Of a stretch of 53,604 nucleotides of DNA, positions 8,233 to 17,729 are shown one piece after another. This stretch comes from Burkholderiaceae bacterium. Lineage in GTDB: Bacteria > Pseudomonadota > Gammaproteobacteria > Burkholderiales > Burkholderiaceae_F. How positions within the stretch are numbered: position 1 is the first letter of the stretch; the number at the start of each line of letters is the position of its first letter. The DNA lies in NCBI GenBank assembly GCA_017646335.1, contig JAGCMT010000074.1, positions 1 to 53,604 of the forward strand, written 5' to 3'. Under the pieces are notes generated by a model. The model saw only the letters and a list, made by a program, of their open reading frames with translations. It ran no database searches and was not told where the DNA came from. The position numbers and the translations under genes were made by a program.

Positions 8233-10821
8233 TTAAGCGGACTTCACCTCGAAGGTGAATTCACCGTTTTCGGCACCGACAACGATTTCATCCTTCGGCT
8301 TGACTTGGCCGGCCAAGAGCAAACGAGACAAACCGTTTTCGATGTGATCTTGGATGGCACGCTTTAAGGGGCGAGCACCGTAAAGTGCATCGAAACCCAC
8401 CGTGGCAATTTCATCCAAAGCGGCATCTTGAACCGTCAACACGATATCCTGAGCGGCAACGCGCTTGGCCAGCTTAGCCAATTGGATCTTGGCGATGTCC
8501 TTGATCGCCTCATTACCCAAGGCGTTAAAGACCACAATCTCATCGATACGATTGATGAATTCCGGGCGGAAATGCTCACGCACTTCTTCCATCACGGCAT
8601 CTTTGACCACACGAGATTCTTCACCGATCAAGCGTTGGATCTCTTGCGAGCCCAAGTTACTCGTCATAATGATCACCGTGTTCTTGAAGTCCACCGTACG
8701 GCCTTGACCGTCGGTCATGCGACCGTCATCGAGCACTTGCAAAAGCACATTGAACACATCGGGATGCGCCTTTTCCACTTCGTCCAAAAGGATCACGGCG
8801 TAGGGCTTACGACGAACGGCTTCGGTCAAATAACCGCCTTCTTCATAGCCTACATACCCCGGAGGTGCACCGATCAAACGTGCAACCGAGTGCTTTTCCA
8901 TGAATTCGCTCATATCGATACGAACCATGGCATCTTCCGTGTCAAAAAGAAACTCTGCCAACGCCTTGGTCAATTCCGTCTTACCGACGCCCGTGGGGCC
9001 TAAGAACAAGAAGGAGCCGTAGGGACGATTCGGATCGGAAAGACCGGCACGAGAACGAAGGATCGTATCTTCCACGGCCTTGACCGCTTCCAACTGACCG
9101 ACCACACGCTTTTTGATCGCTTCACCCATATGAAGCAATTTTTGGCGTTCTCCTTCCATCATCTTGGCAACCGGAATACCCGTTGCACGAGAAACGAGTT
9201 CGGCAATCTCTTCACTACCCACGCTCGTACGGAGCAACTTAGGAGCCGTCTTTTCGCTCTCTTTACGGGATTCTTCCTTACGAAGCTTTTCTTCCAACTT
9301 CGGCAAAACACCGTATTGGAGTTCGGCCAACTTCTCAAACTGACCTTGGCGACGCAACTCTTCCATTTGTTGCTTGGTCTTATCAATCTCGTCGCGGACC
9401 GTTTGAGCGCCCAATGCTTCGACCTTTTCCTTCTTCCAAATTTCTTCCAAATCGGCGTATTCCTTGGAAAGCTGGTCGATTTCTTCCTCGATGACGCTCA
9501 AGCGTTTGATGCTCGCCTCATCCTTTTCTTTCTTCATCGCTTCGCGTTCGATCTTCAATTGGATCAGGCGACGATCAAGCTTATCCAATGCCTCAGGCTT
9601 GGAGTCGATTTCCATCTTCACACGAGCGGCCGCCTCGTCAATCAAGTCAATGGCCTTATCGGGTAAGAATCGATCGGTAATGTATCGATTGGAAAGTTCG
9701 GCCGCAGCCACGATTGCCGGGTCGGTGATTTCAACGCCGTGGTGCACTTCATACTTTTCTTGAAGACCGCGCAAAATGGCGATCGTGTCTTCCACGGTCG
9801 GCTCTTCCACCATCACCTTTTGGAAACGACGCTCAAGCGCGGCATCCTTTTCCACATACTTACGGTATTCGTCTAACGTTGTGGCACCGATCACGTGCAA
9901 TTCACCGCGAGCCAAAGCGGGCTTGAGCATATTGCCCGCATCCATGGAGCCTTCGGTCTTACCGGCACCCACCACCGTATGAAGCTCATCGATAAAGAGA
10001 ATGATTTGACCGTTAGCCTTAGTCACTTCCTTGAGAAGCTTCTTTAAACGCTCTTCAAATTCGCCGCGATACTTCGCACCGGCAATCATGCCGGCCATAT
10101 CCAAACTCAAAATACGCTTACCCTTTAAGGTATCGGGCACTTCGTTATTGACGATACGTTGAGCCAAACCTTCAACCACGGCCGTCTTACCGACGCCCGG
10201 CTCACCGATCAACACGGGATTATTTTTGGTGCGACGTTGCAAGATTTGCATGGCACGGCGGATCTCATCATCGCGACCGATCACGGGATCGAGCTTGCCG
10301 GCGCGAGCGCGATCCGTTAAGTCGATCGTGTACTTCTTGATGGCCTCACGTTGATTTTCAGCGTCGGCATTATCAGCCGTATCGCCGCCACGAACTTCGG
10401 CAATGGCCGCTTCCATGACCTTACGAGTCAAACCACAACGCTTGGCAATACGACCGGCTTCGCCACGGTCTTCACACAAAGCAAGCAACAGCATGTCGAC
10501 CGAAATGTATTGGTCGCCGCGAGCCATGGCTTCTTTTTCCGTCAAATTAAGCAAATTGATGAGGTCACGACCGGGTTGGACATCGCCGCCCGTACCGCTT
10601 ACCTTCGGCAAACGCTTGACGGCTTCTTGGGTTTCTTGTTGAAGCTTGGCAACGGCCACCCCGGCACGCTCCAAGAGCGCCTTGGTAGAAGCGTCTTCAT
10701 CTTGCAAAAGAGCCAACAACAAATGCACGCCTTCCATAATTTGGTTGTCGTGAGCCAAAGCCAAGCTTTGTGCATCGGCGAGCGCTTGTTGGAATTTCGT
10801 CGTTAATTTGTCTTGTCGCAT
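8233..10821 (-). CDS. clpB: ATP-dependent disaggregase ClpB
   Basis: Hexameric AAA+ chaperone that pulls polypeptides from aggregates together with DnaK. The 862-residue protein starts [18 protein letters not shown], matching ClpB N-termini. I use this ATG at 10821 instead of one eight codons upstream, which lacks family support. In order: the N domain (1-145), AAA-1 with Walker A GEPGVGKT, the long coiled-coil middle domain (about 410-525) that distinguishes ClpB from ClpA/ClpC, and AAA-2 with Walker A GPTGVGKT and LLDEVEKAH. No ClpP-binding loop is expected. A near-consensus sigma-32 promoter lies upstream, so heat-shock control is well supported. Confidence 0.97.
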   Translation of the reverse strand: MRQDKLTTKFQQALADAQSLALAHDNQIMEGVHLLLALLQDEDASTKALLERAGVAVAKLQQETQEAVKRLPKVSGTGGDVQPGRDLINLLNLTEKEAMARGDQYISVDMLLLALCEDRGEAGRIAKRCGLTRKVMEAAIAEVRGGDTADNADAENQREAIKKYTIDLTDRARAGKLDPVIGRDDEIRRAMQILQRRTKNNPVLIGEPGVGKTAVVEGLAQRIVNNEVPDTLKGKRILSLDMAGMIAGAKYRGEFEERLKKLLKEVTKANGQIILFIDELHTVVGAGKTEGSMDAGNMLKPALARGELHVIGATTLDEYRKYVEKDAALERRFQKVMVEEPTVEDTIAILRGLQEKYEVHHGVEITDPAIVAAAELSNRYITDRFLPDKAIDLIDEAAARVKMEIDSKPEALDKLDRRLIQLKIEREAMKKEKDEASIKRLSVIEEEIDQLSKEYADLEEIWKKEKVEALGAQTVRDEIDKTKQQMEELRRQGQFEKLAELQYGVLPKLEEKLRKEESRKESEKTAPKLLRTSVGSEEIAELVSRATGIPVAKMMEGERQKLLHMGEAIKKRVVGQLEAVKAVEDTILRSRAGLSDPNRPYGSFLFLGPTGVGKTELTKALAEFLFDTEDAMVRIDMSEFMEKHSVARLIGAPPGYVGYEEGGYLTEAVRRKPYAVILLDEVEKAHPDVFNVLLQVLDDGRMTDGQGRTVDFKNTVIIMTSNLGSQEIQRLIGEESRVVKDAVMEEVREHFRPEFINRIDEIVVFNALGNEAIKDIAKIQLAKLAKRVAAQDIVLTVQDAALDEIATVGFDALYGARPLKRAIQDHIENGLSRLLLAGQVKPKDEIVVGAENGEFTFEVKSA

Positions 10822-10879
10822 GACTTTATTCCCTTTACGGTCCAAATCTGTTGGGACCTTTTCGTTGTTACTACGTCCT

Positions 10880-10907
10880 ATATGGGGCGGATTTTCGCAA
10901 TTTCAAG
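10880..10907 (-). promoter_or_regulatory. Sigma-32 heat-shock promoter of clpB
   Basis: Read on the minus strand: CTTGAAA (10907-10901), a 13-nt spacer, then CCCCATAT (10887-10880). Both match the RpoH consensus (CTTGAAA and CCCCATnT) with the preferred spacing. The predicted start lies about 50 nt upstream of the clpB ATG. Confidence 0.88.
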
Positions 10908-11112
10908 GGTAAAATGTTTTTCCAAAAGTTATCAATAAAAACAATATGTTGCTCACAAAATCGAAGAATCATCACGCTTGAAGTAGCAATGAGCAAGAAT
11001 ATTTTTCTCAGCCGTTCGTTTGCCTCAAGCGGAGTCATTCGTCTTAACAATTGCGCTCGGTACAATGACCCGATCGATTTTTTACACCCGAATAAGTTTT
11101 TGAGAGGCTGAG

Positions 11113-12351
11113 ATGTCCAAGCTTTTAGAACGTTTCTTGAATTACGTCGCGTTTGATACGCAATCGGCTCGCGACAGCGATGAAACCCCGTCGTCAGCCA
11201 AGCAATTGCGTTTGGCCGAATTCTTGGTTGAGGAATTGCAAGGGATGGGCATTGCCAATGCACACGTTGGTAACGGTGGTGTGGTGTACGCCACGCTGGA
11301 TGCAACGCCCGGCTATGAAAAGTGCCCCGGTATGGCTCTTTTAGCCCATATGGATACGTCGCCCGATGCGTCCGGCGCCGACATCAAGCCGCAAGTCATT
11401 CACTACGAAGGCGGCGATGTCGTTTTAAACACTGAAAAGAACATTGTCTTGACCGTCGCCCACACGCCGGAATTGGCCAAGTACGCCGGCCAAGACATCG
11501 TCTTTACTGACGGCACGACCCTTTTGGGTGCCGACGACAAGGCCGGCATTGCCGAGATCGTCGACATGGCCGCTTACCTTTTGGAACACCCGGATGTGCC
11601 GCACGCCAAAGTGGTGTTGTGCTTTACGCCGGACGAAGAAGTCGCTCGTGGTACCGATAACGTTGATATTGAAAAATTGGGTTGCCAATACGGCTACACC
11701 TTTGACGGCGATGAAGTCGGCGTTTTGGAATATGAAAACTTCAATGCCGCCACGGCCCACGTCACGATCCACGGTGTTGGCGTACACCCGGGCTTAGCCA
11801 AGGACAAAATGGTTAACTCCGCTCGTATCGCCGCCAAATTCTTGGATCGCTTGCCGATGGCTCAATCGCCCGAATGTACCGACGGCCATGAAGGCTTTAT
11901 GCATCCGAACCACATCGAGGGCGATGTCGTGAAATCGTATATCCGTATCTTGGTCCGCGACCACGACATGGCTAAATTCGAGGAAATGAAGCGTTTCTTG
12001 ATGGATTTGGGTAAGGAATTTAACGAAACCTACGGTGATGGGACTTGTGAAGTTGTCGTCAAGGACAGCTACTACAACATGCTTGAAAAAGTGAAGTTGG
12101 TTCCGAAAGTGTTGGATGTCGTTCGCAACGCCTACCATGACTGCGGTTTGACGCCTTTGGAAAAGCCGATTCGTGGCGGCACCGACGGCGCCGTTTTGAC
12201 CGATATGGGTTTGCCCTGCCCGAACGTCTTTACGGGTGGCTTTAATTTCCACGGCGTTTACGAATTCTTACCCGTCCCGTCGATGGAAAAGGCTCGCGAC
12301 GTTGCTATCGCTTTGGCCAAACGCTCGGCTGAAATTGAATCCTTAAGCTAA
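11113..12351 (+). CDS. pepT: Peptidase T (tripeptide aminopeptidase)
   Basis: Dinuclear zinc M20B aminopeptidase that removes N-terminal residues from tripeptides in the cytoplasm. At 412 residues it has the usual PepT length. Metal and catalytic motifs are visible: AHMDTSPDASG near 78, GADDKAG near 141, FTPDEEVARG near 175, DGDEVGVLEYENF near 198, and a late metal-ligand region FNFHGVYEFLPVPSM near 380. The start has AGAGGCTGAG close upstream. It is monocistronic and terminated. Peptide use suits an organism without visible sugar uptake. Confidence 0.95.
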   Translation: MSKLLERFLNYVAFDTQSARDSDETPSSAKQLRLAEFLVEELQGMGIANAHVGNGGVVYATLDATPGYEKCPGMALLAHMDTSPDASGADIKPQVIHYEGGDVVLNTEKNIVLTVAHTPELAKYAGQDIVFTDGTTLLGADDKAGIAEIVDMAAYLLEHPDVPHAKVVLCFTPDEEVARGTDNVDIEKLGCQYGYTFDGDEVGVLEYENFNAATAHVTIHGVGVHPGLAKDKMVNSARIAAKFLDRLPMAQSPECTDGHEGFMHPNHIEGDVVKSYIRILVRDHDMAKFEEMKRFLMDLGKEFNETYGDGTCEVVVKDSYYNMLEKVKLVPKVLDVVRNAYHDCGLTPLEKPIRGGTDGAVLTDMGLPCPNVFTGGFNFHGVYEFLPVPSMEKARDVAIALAKRSAEIESLS

Positions 12352-12373
12352 ACGCTTGGAGCTCAACTAGAAC

Positions 12374-12402
12374 AAAGGCCATCACGCTGTGATGGCCTTT
12401 TA
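12374..12402. terminator. Terminator shared by pepT and the fluC-like gene
   Basis: A perfect 12-bp stem (12374-12385 with 12389-12400, AAAGGCCATCAC / GTGATGGCCTTT) with a 3-nt loop. It lies between the convergent stops of pepT and the crcB-like gene. The T tract is better on the plus strand. Confidence 0.8.
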
Positions 12403-12419
12403 AGTTATCTATCAAATAG

Positions 12420-12827
12420 TTACAAATGACCTCGAATCGTCAGCACGCCGCAAACGAGGGCCAGGAAGCTGCCGCCGATATGCAAGAAAAAATGAATGGC
12501 AGCCGAAATCCATTGACCGGTCAACATAAAGTGAAGATTCTCACCCAACACGGCCGTTAATGTCGAAAAAGCCCCTAAGAATCCCGTGATCACAAACAAA
12601 CGGAAATTGGGACCGATTTCAGGACGACTGACTAACCACGCAAGCGCCATCCCCATCAAAAAAGCAGCACAAAGGTTGGCAATCAACGTCCCCATCGGAG
12701 CCGTGAAGAACCAACTTTTTTCATTAAAGAGATAGGTCAAGGTCCAACGGATCATCGCCCCCATGGCTGCGCCAGAGGTCACCGACAAAATCACCATCCA
12801 AAGCGGACCGTCACGTGTGATCATCAT
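12420..12827 (-). CDS. crcB: FluC/CrcB-family fluoride channel-like protein, altered Phe box
   Basis: Small four-helix membrane protein of the dual-topology fluoride channel family, which exports fluoride as a dimer. The 135 residues contain the family marks GAAMGAMIRW (residues 19-28) with the conserved Arg, GTLIANLCAAFLMG with Asn51, and GFLGAFSTLTAV (82-93). In typical FluC the last motif reads GFCGG.TTFSTF, and its two Phe line the fluoride path. Here those positions are Leu90 and Val93. The protein may therefore be impaired, need a partner subunit, or carry something else. It shares a terminator with convergent pepT. I saw no fluoride riboswitch upstream. Confidence 0.8.
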   Translation of the reverse strand: MMITRDGPLWMVILSVTSGAAMGAMIRWTLTYLFNEKSWFFTAPMGTLIANLCAAFLMGMALAWLVSRPEIGPNFRLFVITGFLGAFSTLTAVLGENLHFMLTGQWISAAIHFFLHIGGSFLALVCGVLTIRGHL

Positions 12828-12935
12828 GAAAAGAAAACTGTAACCATTGATTTATGAAGAGTCGGCATTATAGGCTTTTCTCTACAATATGGAATATCAA
12901 GAATCAGTTTTTCCTGTTAGGGAAAGGTCTTTGCG

Positions 12936-13397
12936 ATGACGGAAACCAAGAAACTCGCTCCGACATTCGTCGCTCAATCAACCGCGGGCCCCATTGATCT
13001 CGTCTCACTTCGAGGCAAAAAGGTCGTCCTCTATTTCTACCCCAAAGACAACACGAGCGGTTGTACGTTAGAAGGTCAACATTTCACTGCGTTGTATGAC
13101 CAATTTGTCAAGAACGATTGTGTCGTCATCGGCGTATCACGCGACTCCCTCAAGAGTCACCAAAATTTCTGTTCGAAACAGGGGTTCCCCTTTGCGCTGA
13201 TATCGGATCCCAACGAAGCGTTGTGCCAAGCCTACGATGTCATGAAACTCAAGAAAATGTACGGCCGAGAATACATGGGGGTCGAGCGCAGTACGTTTTT
13301 GATCGACCGCGATGGTTATCTCGCCCAAGAGTGGCGCAAAGTCAAAGTCCCCGGTCACGTTCAAGCGGTGCTTGACGCGGTCATCGCTCTCGGTTAA
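12936..13397 (+). CDS. bcp: Thioredoxin-dependent peroxiredoxin, Bcp/PrxQ type
   Basis: Cytoplasmic thiol peroxidase reducing hydrogen peroxide and organic peroxides. The 153-residue protein carries the peroxidatic motif YPKDNTSGCTLEG with Cys43. The resolving Cys found five residues later in Escherichia coli Bcp is replaced by Gln48, so it is either a one-Cys enzyme or uses Cys62, Cys79 or Cys95. The later Arg (GVERSTFLIDRDG) is kept. The start follows AGGGAAAGG. It is the first gene of a two-gene operon: the phoH-like gene starts 15 nt after the stop. Confidence 0.92.
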   Translation: MTETKKLAPTFVAQSTAGPIDLVSLRGKKVVLYFYPKDNTSGCTLEGQHFTALYDQFVKNDCVVIGVSRDSLKSHQNFCSKQGFPFALISDPNEALCQAYDVMKLKKMYGREYMGVERSTFLIDRDGYLAQEWRKVKVPGHVQAVLDAVIALG

Positions 13398-13412
13398 TTG
13401 ATTGGAGTTCCT

Positions 13413-15053
13413 ATGCCTTTACCTCCTTTACCTAAAAAACGCGGCACGATTTTAACGGACATGACCGCAACGGAACCCCTTGTTGAAACGCCGCTTGAGG
13501 TGGCTTCAGCCGTGACCGAAACGGTGGGAAAGCCCGTCAAGAAAGTTGCAACCAAGCGCGCTGCCCGAGTGAAAAAAACAGATGCGCTTGCCCAAACGCA
13601 CAATGCCATCACCGAACTCGCTCCTGCCACCTCCGGTACGGCCAAACATTCCACTTTGGGCGGTCATCGTCGTAGCAAGGGCAAAAAGTTGTTTGTCTTG
13701 GACACCAACGTGCTCATGCATGACCCGAGCTCCATTTTCCGTTTCGAAGAGCACGATATTTTCTTGCCGATGGTGACGTTGGAAGAGTTGGACGGTCACA
13801 AAAAAGGCATGAGTGACGTCGCTCGTAATGCTCGCCAAGTCTCCCGAAGCATCGATCAGCTGCTTGGCCACAGCATGAATCAAATCGAAGAAGGGATTCC
13901 ATTGAATGCTTTGGGCAATACCGAAGCAGAAGGCAAGCTCTTTTTCCAAACGGAAACGTTGGTTGCCGAACTCCCCCAAGGTTTGCCACAAGGGAAAGCC
14001 GACAATCAAATTCTCAGCATCGTTTTGGCCTTAAAGGATCAAGAAAAAGAACGAGCCGTCGTTTTGGTCTCCAAAGACATCAACATGCGCATCAAAGCCA
14101 CGGCCATGGGACTGGAAGCGGAAGATTACTTTAACGACAAGACGATCGACGACACCGATATGCTCTATTCGGGCCGAATGGAGTTACCGGCCGACTTCTG
14201 GGAAACTCACGGCAAGAAGATGGAAAGTTGGAAAGAAGACGGTCAAACGTTGTACCGCATCTCCGGTCCCTTGGTCTCGCAGATGTTCGTCAATCTTTTC
14301 GTCTTTTTACCTGACGACAGCTTTATGGCACGCGTCAAAAAGATCGAAGGGAAGACGGCTACGCTTTGTGTCGTTCGAGACTACATGCAAAGTAAACATT
14401 CCGTTTGGGGCATCCACGCTCGAAACCGCGAGCAATGCTTTGCCTTGAATCTCATGATGGATCCCGAAATCGACTTTGTGACGCTCTTGGGGCAAGCCGG
14501 TACCGGTAAAACGTTGATCACGTTGGCCGCCGCTTTGAGTCAAACGATGGACATGCGTCGATTTGCCGAAATTATCTTTACGCGTGCCACGGTGAGTGTG
14601 GGCGAAGAAATCGGTTTCTTACCCGGTACCGAAGAAGAAAAGATGTTACCGTGGATGGGAGCTCTTGAAGATAACCTTGAGGTACTCAACAAAATCGAAG
14701 GCGGAAATGATTGGGGTCGTAGTGCCGCCAACGACTTGATTCGTAGCCGAATCAAGGTCAAGAGCATGAGTTTTATGCGAGGTCGCACGTTCTTAAACAA
14801 GTTCGTGATTATCGACGAAGCCCAAAATCTTTCGCCCAAACAAATGAAGACATTGATCACTCGTGCCGGCCCCGGCACCAAGATCGTCTGTTTGGGCAAC
14901 ATCGCTCAGATCGATACGCCCTATTTGACCGAAGGGTCATCGGGTTTGACTTACGTCGTCGATCGCTTCAAGGGTTGGACGCATGCCGGTCACGTCACCC
15001 TGCAACGCGGTGAACGCTCTCGATTGGCAGACTTTGCCACCGATGCACTCTAA
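13413..15053 (+). CDS. PIN-domain plus PhoH-type ATPase
   Basis: A 546-residue fusion of a PIN ribonuclease-fold domain and a PhoH NTPase, the PhoH2/YlaK arrangement linked to RNA unwinding and cleavage. The ATG at 13413 is chosen because GGAG lies 5 nt upstream; an earlier TTG abutting bcp has no support. About 85 low-complexity residues rich in Thr, Val and Lys come first. The PIN domain starts at LFVLDTNVLMHDP, with acidic metal ligands and LEELD. The ATPase has Walker A GQAGTGKT, EIGFLPGTEEEKM, Walker B FVIIDEAQNLSP and GDI-like GNIAQID. It is co-transcribed with bcp. Confidence 0.9.
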   Translation: MPLPPLPKKRGTILTDMTATEPLVETPLEVASAVTETVGKPVKKVATKRAARVKKTDALAQTHNAITELAPATSGTAKHSTLGGHRRSKGKKLFVLDTNVLMHDPSSIFRFEEHDIFLPMVTLEELDGHKKGMSDVARNARQVSRSIDQLLGHSMNQIEEGIPLNALGNTEAEGKLFFQTETLVAELPQGLPQGKADNQILSIVLALKDQEKERAVVLVSKDINMRIKATAMGLEAEDYFNDKTIDDTDMLYSGRMELPADFWETHGKKMESWKEDGQTLYRISGPLVSQMFVNLFVFLPDDSFMARVKKIEGKTATLCVVRDYMQSKHSVWGIHARNREQCFALNLMMDPEIDFVTLLGQAGTGKTLITLAAALSQTMDMRRFAEIIFTRATVSVGEEIGFLPGTEEEKMLPWMGALEDNLEVLNKIEGGNDWGRSAANDLIRSRIKVKSMSFMRGRTFLNKFVIIDEAQNLSPKQMKTLITRAGPGTKIVCLGNIAQIDTPYLTEGSSGLTYVVDRFKGWTHAGHVTLQRGERSRLADFATDAL

Positions 15054-15078
15054 AACGTTTTTTCTTTACGCAAACCTC

Positions 15079-15104
15079 GGGAGAGCCGAATGACTCTCCC
15101 TTGT
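15079..15104 (+). terminator. Weak terminator after the PhoH-type gene
   Basis: Stem GGGAGAG / CTCTCCC (15079-15085 with 15094-15100), 8-nt loop, followed by TTGTTAATT. The T tract is poor. Confidence 0.5.
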
Positions 15105-15110
15105 TAATTA

Positions 15111-15149
15111 AAAAAAACGGCCTATGCTCTTTTTATCGAACATAGACCG
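15111..15149 (-). terminator. Terminator of the first dcuC-type gene
   Basis: On the minus strand CGGTCTATG / CATAGGCCG (15149-15141 with 15126-15118) pair with one U-G pair, followed by eight T. It lies about 20 bp after the carrier's stop. Confidence 0.75.
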
Positions 15150-15171
15150 CCGAGGGGGATTTTTCTAATTT

Positions 15172-16425
15172 TTAGAGAAGTAACCAAGCCATCACAATCG
15201 TCGCCAAAATGGTCGGAAGCGCATTGCGCTTGGCCAATTCCATCGGATTGACACCGGCCAATTTTGCGCAAATCACGGCGCCGGCTGCCACCGGCGACAT
15301 CGAGCGACCGATAGCGCCGGCAATTTCAGCCATACCGCCCAACTCGATAATCGTGTAACCGAACTCTTCGGCGTGAGGGACCACCGAGCCGATGAACGCC
15401 ACGCCGGCGGCGTTACCCGAACCCGAAACCATGGCCATCGTAAAGGGACCGGCTGCTGCAGCTACTTGAGCAATCGACTTTGATTCTTTCATCATGTCGA
15501 TCATCGCATCGGTTAAACCGATCGATTGCATACCGGCGCAGAACGTAGCGGCTGCCGCCATCAAACCGACCACATCACAGAAACCGTCACCGGCACCGCG
15601 GAAAAACTTTTTAGAACCTTCGCCCGGACTCTTGCGCGTCAAAACCAACCCCACGACCGTCCCACAAATCATGGCTTGCGGCACACTCACGTATGGAATC
15701 CAAGCCACTTGTTCGGAACTGATCACCAAGAGCACCAACGGCAACACCGGCACCATGGCGTAGAGATAATTGACCTTCAGGCCTTCGGGCAATTGCACGT
15801 TGAGTTCGCCTTGATAGGATCCAGCCCCTTCTTTCAAGACAAAGCAAATCAACGTGAGCATCCCGACGGCAACGAGCATACCGACCATCACGCTCGGCGC
15901 AATCGAAATAATGACGCTCATCACGTCGGTTTGGGCCATTTCTGCAATCATCGGATTGAACATCAAACCGGGCGACAGTACCGAGCCCCAAGTACCCAAG
16001 AAAACGGCCGAACCGGCCATGGCAGGCGTCACACGCATTGCCAACAATAACGGGATTAACAACGTCCCGACAGCAGCAGACACGCCGGCCGCGGACGGCA
16101 AAGCAATGTTCAAGCAAAAGGTCACGATCATCGCTGCGGGCACAATCACAAAGCGACAATGTTTCAACACGCCCGTCACCACGGCGATTAAGTGATCGGC
16201 ACACTTCGTGTAGCTCATCACATAGGAAAAACCCAACACCGTACAAATGGTGTTGACCAAACCCACGTTATTGAATTGTTTGATGAACGCATTAATTGCG
16301 GGAATCAACTCCCCGCTAATCGTGGCCATTAAAACGCCCGATAAAAAGAGCACCATGCGCGTTTCGTAGTTCTTGATGATGAACCAAAAGGTAACCACCA
16401 CGATAAGAAGACCAAGCCAAATCAT
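15172..16425 (-). CDS. dcuC: DcuC-family C4-dicarboxylate carrier (module A)
   Basis: Inner-membrane carrier of the DcuC family, which exchanges or exports C4-dicarboxylates such as succinate and fumarate during anaerobic growth. The 417-residue protein starts MIWLGLLIVVVTFWF, aligned with the second carrier at 17730-19052. I chose the ATG at 16425 (AAGGA 6 nt upstream) over a start 19 codons earlier. Matching segments include LPSAAGVSAAVGTLLIP, FLGTWGSVLSPGLMFNP and SGSGNAAGVAF. About twelve hydrophobic segments. It is divergent from the LysR gene at 16674 across a 248-bp regulatory gap, the usual sign that this regulator controls it. True substrate unknown. Confidence 0.85.
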   Translation of the reverse strand: MIWLGLLIVVVTFWFIIKNYETRMVLFLSGVLMATISGELIPAINAFIKQFNNVGLVNTICTVLGFSYVMSYTKCADHLIAVVTGVLKHCRFVIVPAAMIVTFCLNIALPSAAGVSAAVGTLLIPLLLAMRVTPAMAGSAVFLGTWGSVLSPGLMFNPMIAEMAQTDVMSVIISIAPSVMVGMLVAVGMLTLICFVLKEGAGSYQGELNVQLPEGLKVNYLYAMVPVLPLVLLVISSEQVAWIPYVSVPQAMICGTVVGLVLTRKSPGEGSKKFFRGAGDGFCDVVGLMAAAATFCAGMQSIGLTDAMIDMMKESKSIAQVAAAAGPFTMAMVSGSGNAAGVAFIGSVVPHAEEFGYTIIELGGMAEIAGAIGRSMSPVAAGAVICAKLAGVNPMELAKRNALPTILATIVMAWLLL

Positions 16426-16541
16426 AAAATTCCTTTCGTGAACGATCATACCGACCAAAGGTATGAACGCCTCGCCAAACACAACAAAAACATTATAGAG
16501 TTGAAACTGTCACCCATTGCATCCATTTAATAGACCATTAC

Positions 16542-16559
16542 CGTGTATTTTTAGACACG
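16542..16559. promoter_or_regulatory. Candidate LysR operator, module A
   Basis: The divergent 248-bp gap holds CGTGT-N8-ACACG at 16542-16559. A second inverted repeat, GTGC-N8-GCAC, lies at 16642-16657 close to the lysR start. LysR proteins bind such interrupted palindromes. Assignment is by position only. Confidence 0.4.
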
Positions 16560-16673
16560 ATAACCATTACTATCTATTTGATTATTATATTAATCAGAAA
16601 ATCATTGGACTTTTATCGAGACAAAATAAGCTTTATAATAAGTGCATATTTAAGCACATTAGGGTAAATTCCT

Positions 16674-17636
16674 ATGCAATCCCTTTTTAATCGCAAAACA
16701 CACAATTTGGGCTTGTGGGAACTCTTTTTTAAGGTGATGGAAGAGGGCTCTTTTTCTCGTGTGGCAGACCAACGAGGTTTAGAACGCACGCAAGTCTCTC
16801 GAATGATCAAAACATTGGAAGCGGAAGTCGGTCATGAGTTATTGGTAAGAAACGGTCCTAAGATCGTTCCGACTCACGTGGCATTGGAAGCCAAGCGACA
16901 CATTGCCCCGTTACTGAAAGCGTTTGATGAGGCGCTTTTAATCACCAAGGCTTCCGGTCAGGAAGAATCGGGAACGATCCGTATCGGTGCTCGCCCCGGA
17001 TTGATGCAAGCGCACCTTGTGCCACTCTTGAAAGAGTTTCAATCGCTTTATCCGCAAATTACGTTTGACATCATTGCCGATGATGATTCACGTGCGTTTA
17101 TGCGTGGACAAACCGATTTGATGCTCTATTACGGCCCCGTTAATAATCCCAATCTGATCGAAACGTGGATCACACGTTCAGCATTGATTCCTTGTGCCGC
17201 ACCGGCTTATATCGAAGCCGAAGGCATGCCGATGCATCCGAAAGATTTGAGCGGGCATACCGGCATTATTTACACAGGACGCGCTCGAAAGCCTTCCGAG
17301 GTGCTGGAGATGAGCGGCCAACAAACGGCTTACCGTTGGAAGTCGACAATGCGATTTAACAATATTCTGGCCGCCAAAGCCGCCGCCATTGCCGAAGCCG
17401 GGATCATTTTGGATATGCCGATGCATCACTGCTTTAAAGAAATTGTTCGAGGCGAACTGGTACCGGTTTTAAACGGCTGGCATGTGCCGCAGTTGGATAA
17501 CTACATTGCTTGCACGGTGGAGTCGGCCAAAATCAAACGCGTACAACGGTTTCTAGAATGGTTCGTGCAACGACGCCGAGAAATTGAAACGGAAATGAGA
17601 CATCGTTTGCAACAAGAATTCGGACTAAAAATCTAA
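16674..17636 (+). CDS. LysR-family transcriptional regulator (module A)
   Basis: DNA-binding regulator with an N-terminal winged helix-turn-helix (about residues 14-72, VMEEGSFSRVADQRGLERTQ to LLVRNGPK) and a periplasmic-binding-protein-like effector domain. At 320 residues the length is normal for LysR. It is a close paralog of the regulator at 20787-21752: both share segments such as RGQTDLMLYYGPV and LDMPMHHC..EIVRGELVPV, with a similar basic C-terminal tail. It is divergent from a dcuC-type carrier, so it probably controls that gene in response to the transported acid or a breakdown product (inference). Confidence 0.88.
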   Translation: MQSLFNRKTHNLGLWELFFKVMEEGSFSRVADQRGLERTQVSRMIKTLEAEVGHELLVRNGPKIVPTHVALEAKRHIAPLLKAFDEALLITKASGQEESGTIRIGARPGLMQAHLVPLLKEFQSLYPQITFDIIADDDSRAFMRGQTDLMLYYGPVNNPNLIETWITRSALIPCAAPAYIEAEGMPMHPKDLSGHTGIIYTGRARKPSEVLEMSGQQTAYRWKSTMRFNNILAAKAAAIAEAGIILDMPMHHCFKEIVRGELVPVLNGWHVPQLDNYIACTVESAKIKRVQRFLEWFVQRRREIETEMRHRLQQEFGLKI

Positions 17637-17647
17637 CGCTCATTTGA

Positions 17648-17686
17648 AAAAAACGGGCCTATCCCGCAGGATAGGCCCTTGCTTTT
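17648..17686. terminator. Bidirectional terminator between lysR and dcuC genes
   Basis: Perfect 10-bp stem GGGCCTATCC / GGATAGGCCC (17655-17664 with 17669-17678), A tract before and T6 after. It serves the LysR gene and the convergent carrier gene. A second small hairpin, ACTCAGG / CCTGAGT followed by T5, lies at 17697-17719. Confidence 0.85.
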
Positions 17687-17729
17687 TTCTTCAGTCACTC
17701 AGGTTGCCCTGAGTTTTTGCATTACGATA

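Noticed and set aside
10851-11111. An 86-codon plus-strand frame between clpB and pepT
   Set aside because: It runs across the clpB sigma-32 promoter and the pepT upstream region, has no family likeness and lacks a convincing ribosome binding site.
12828-12935. Possible fluoride riboswitch before the crcB-like gene
   Set aside because: The leader is only about 100 bp and shows none of the conserved GGCGAUGG-type core.
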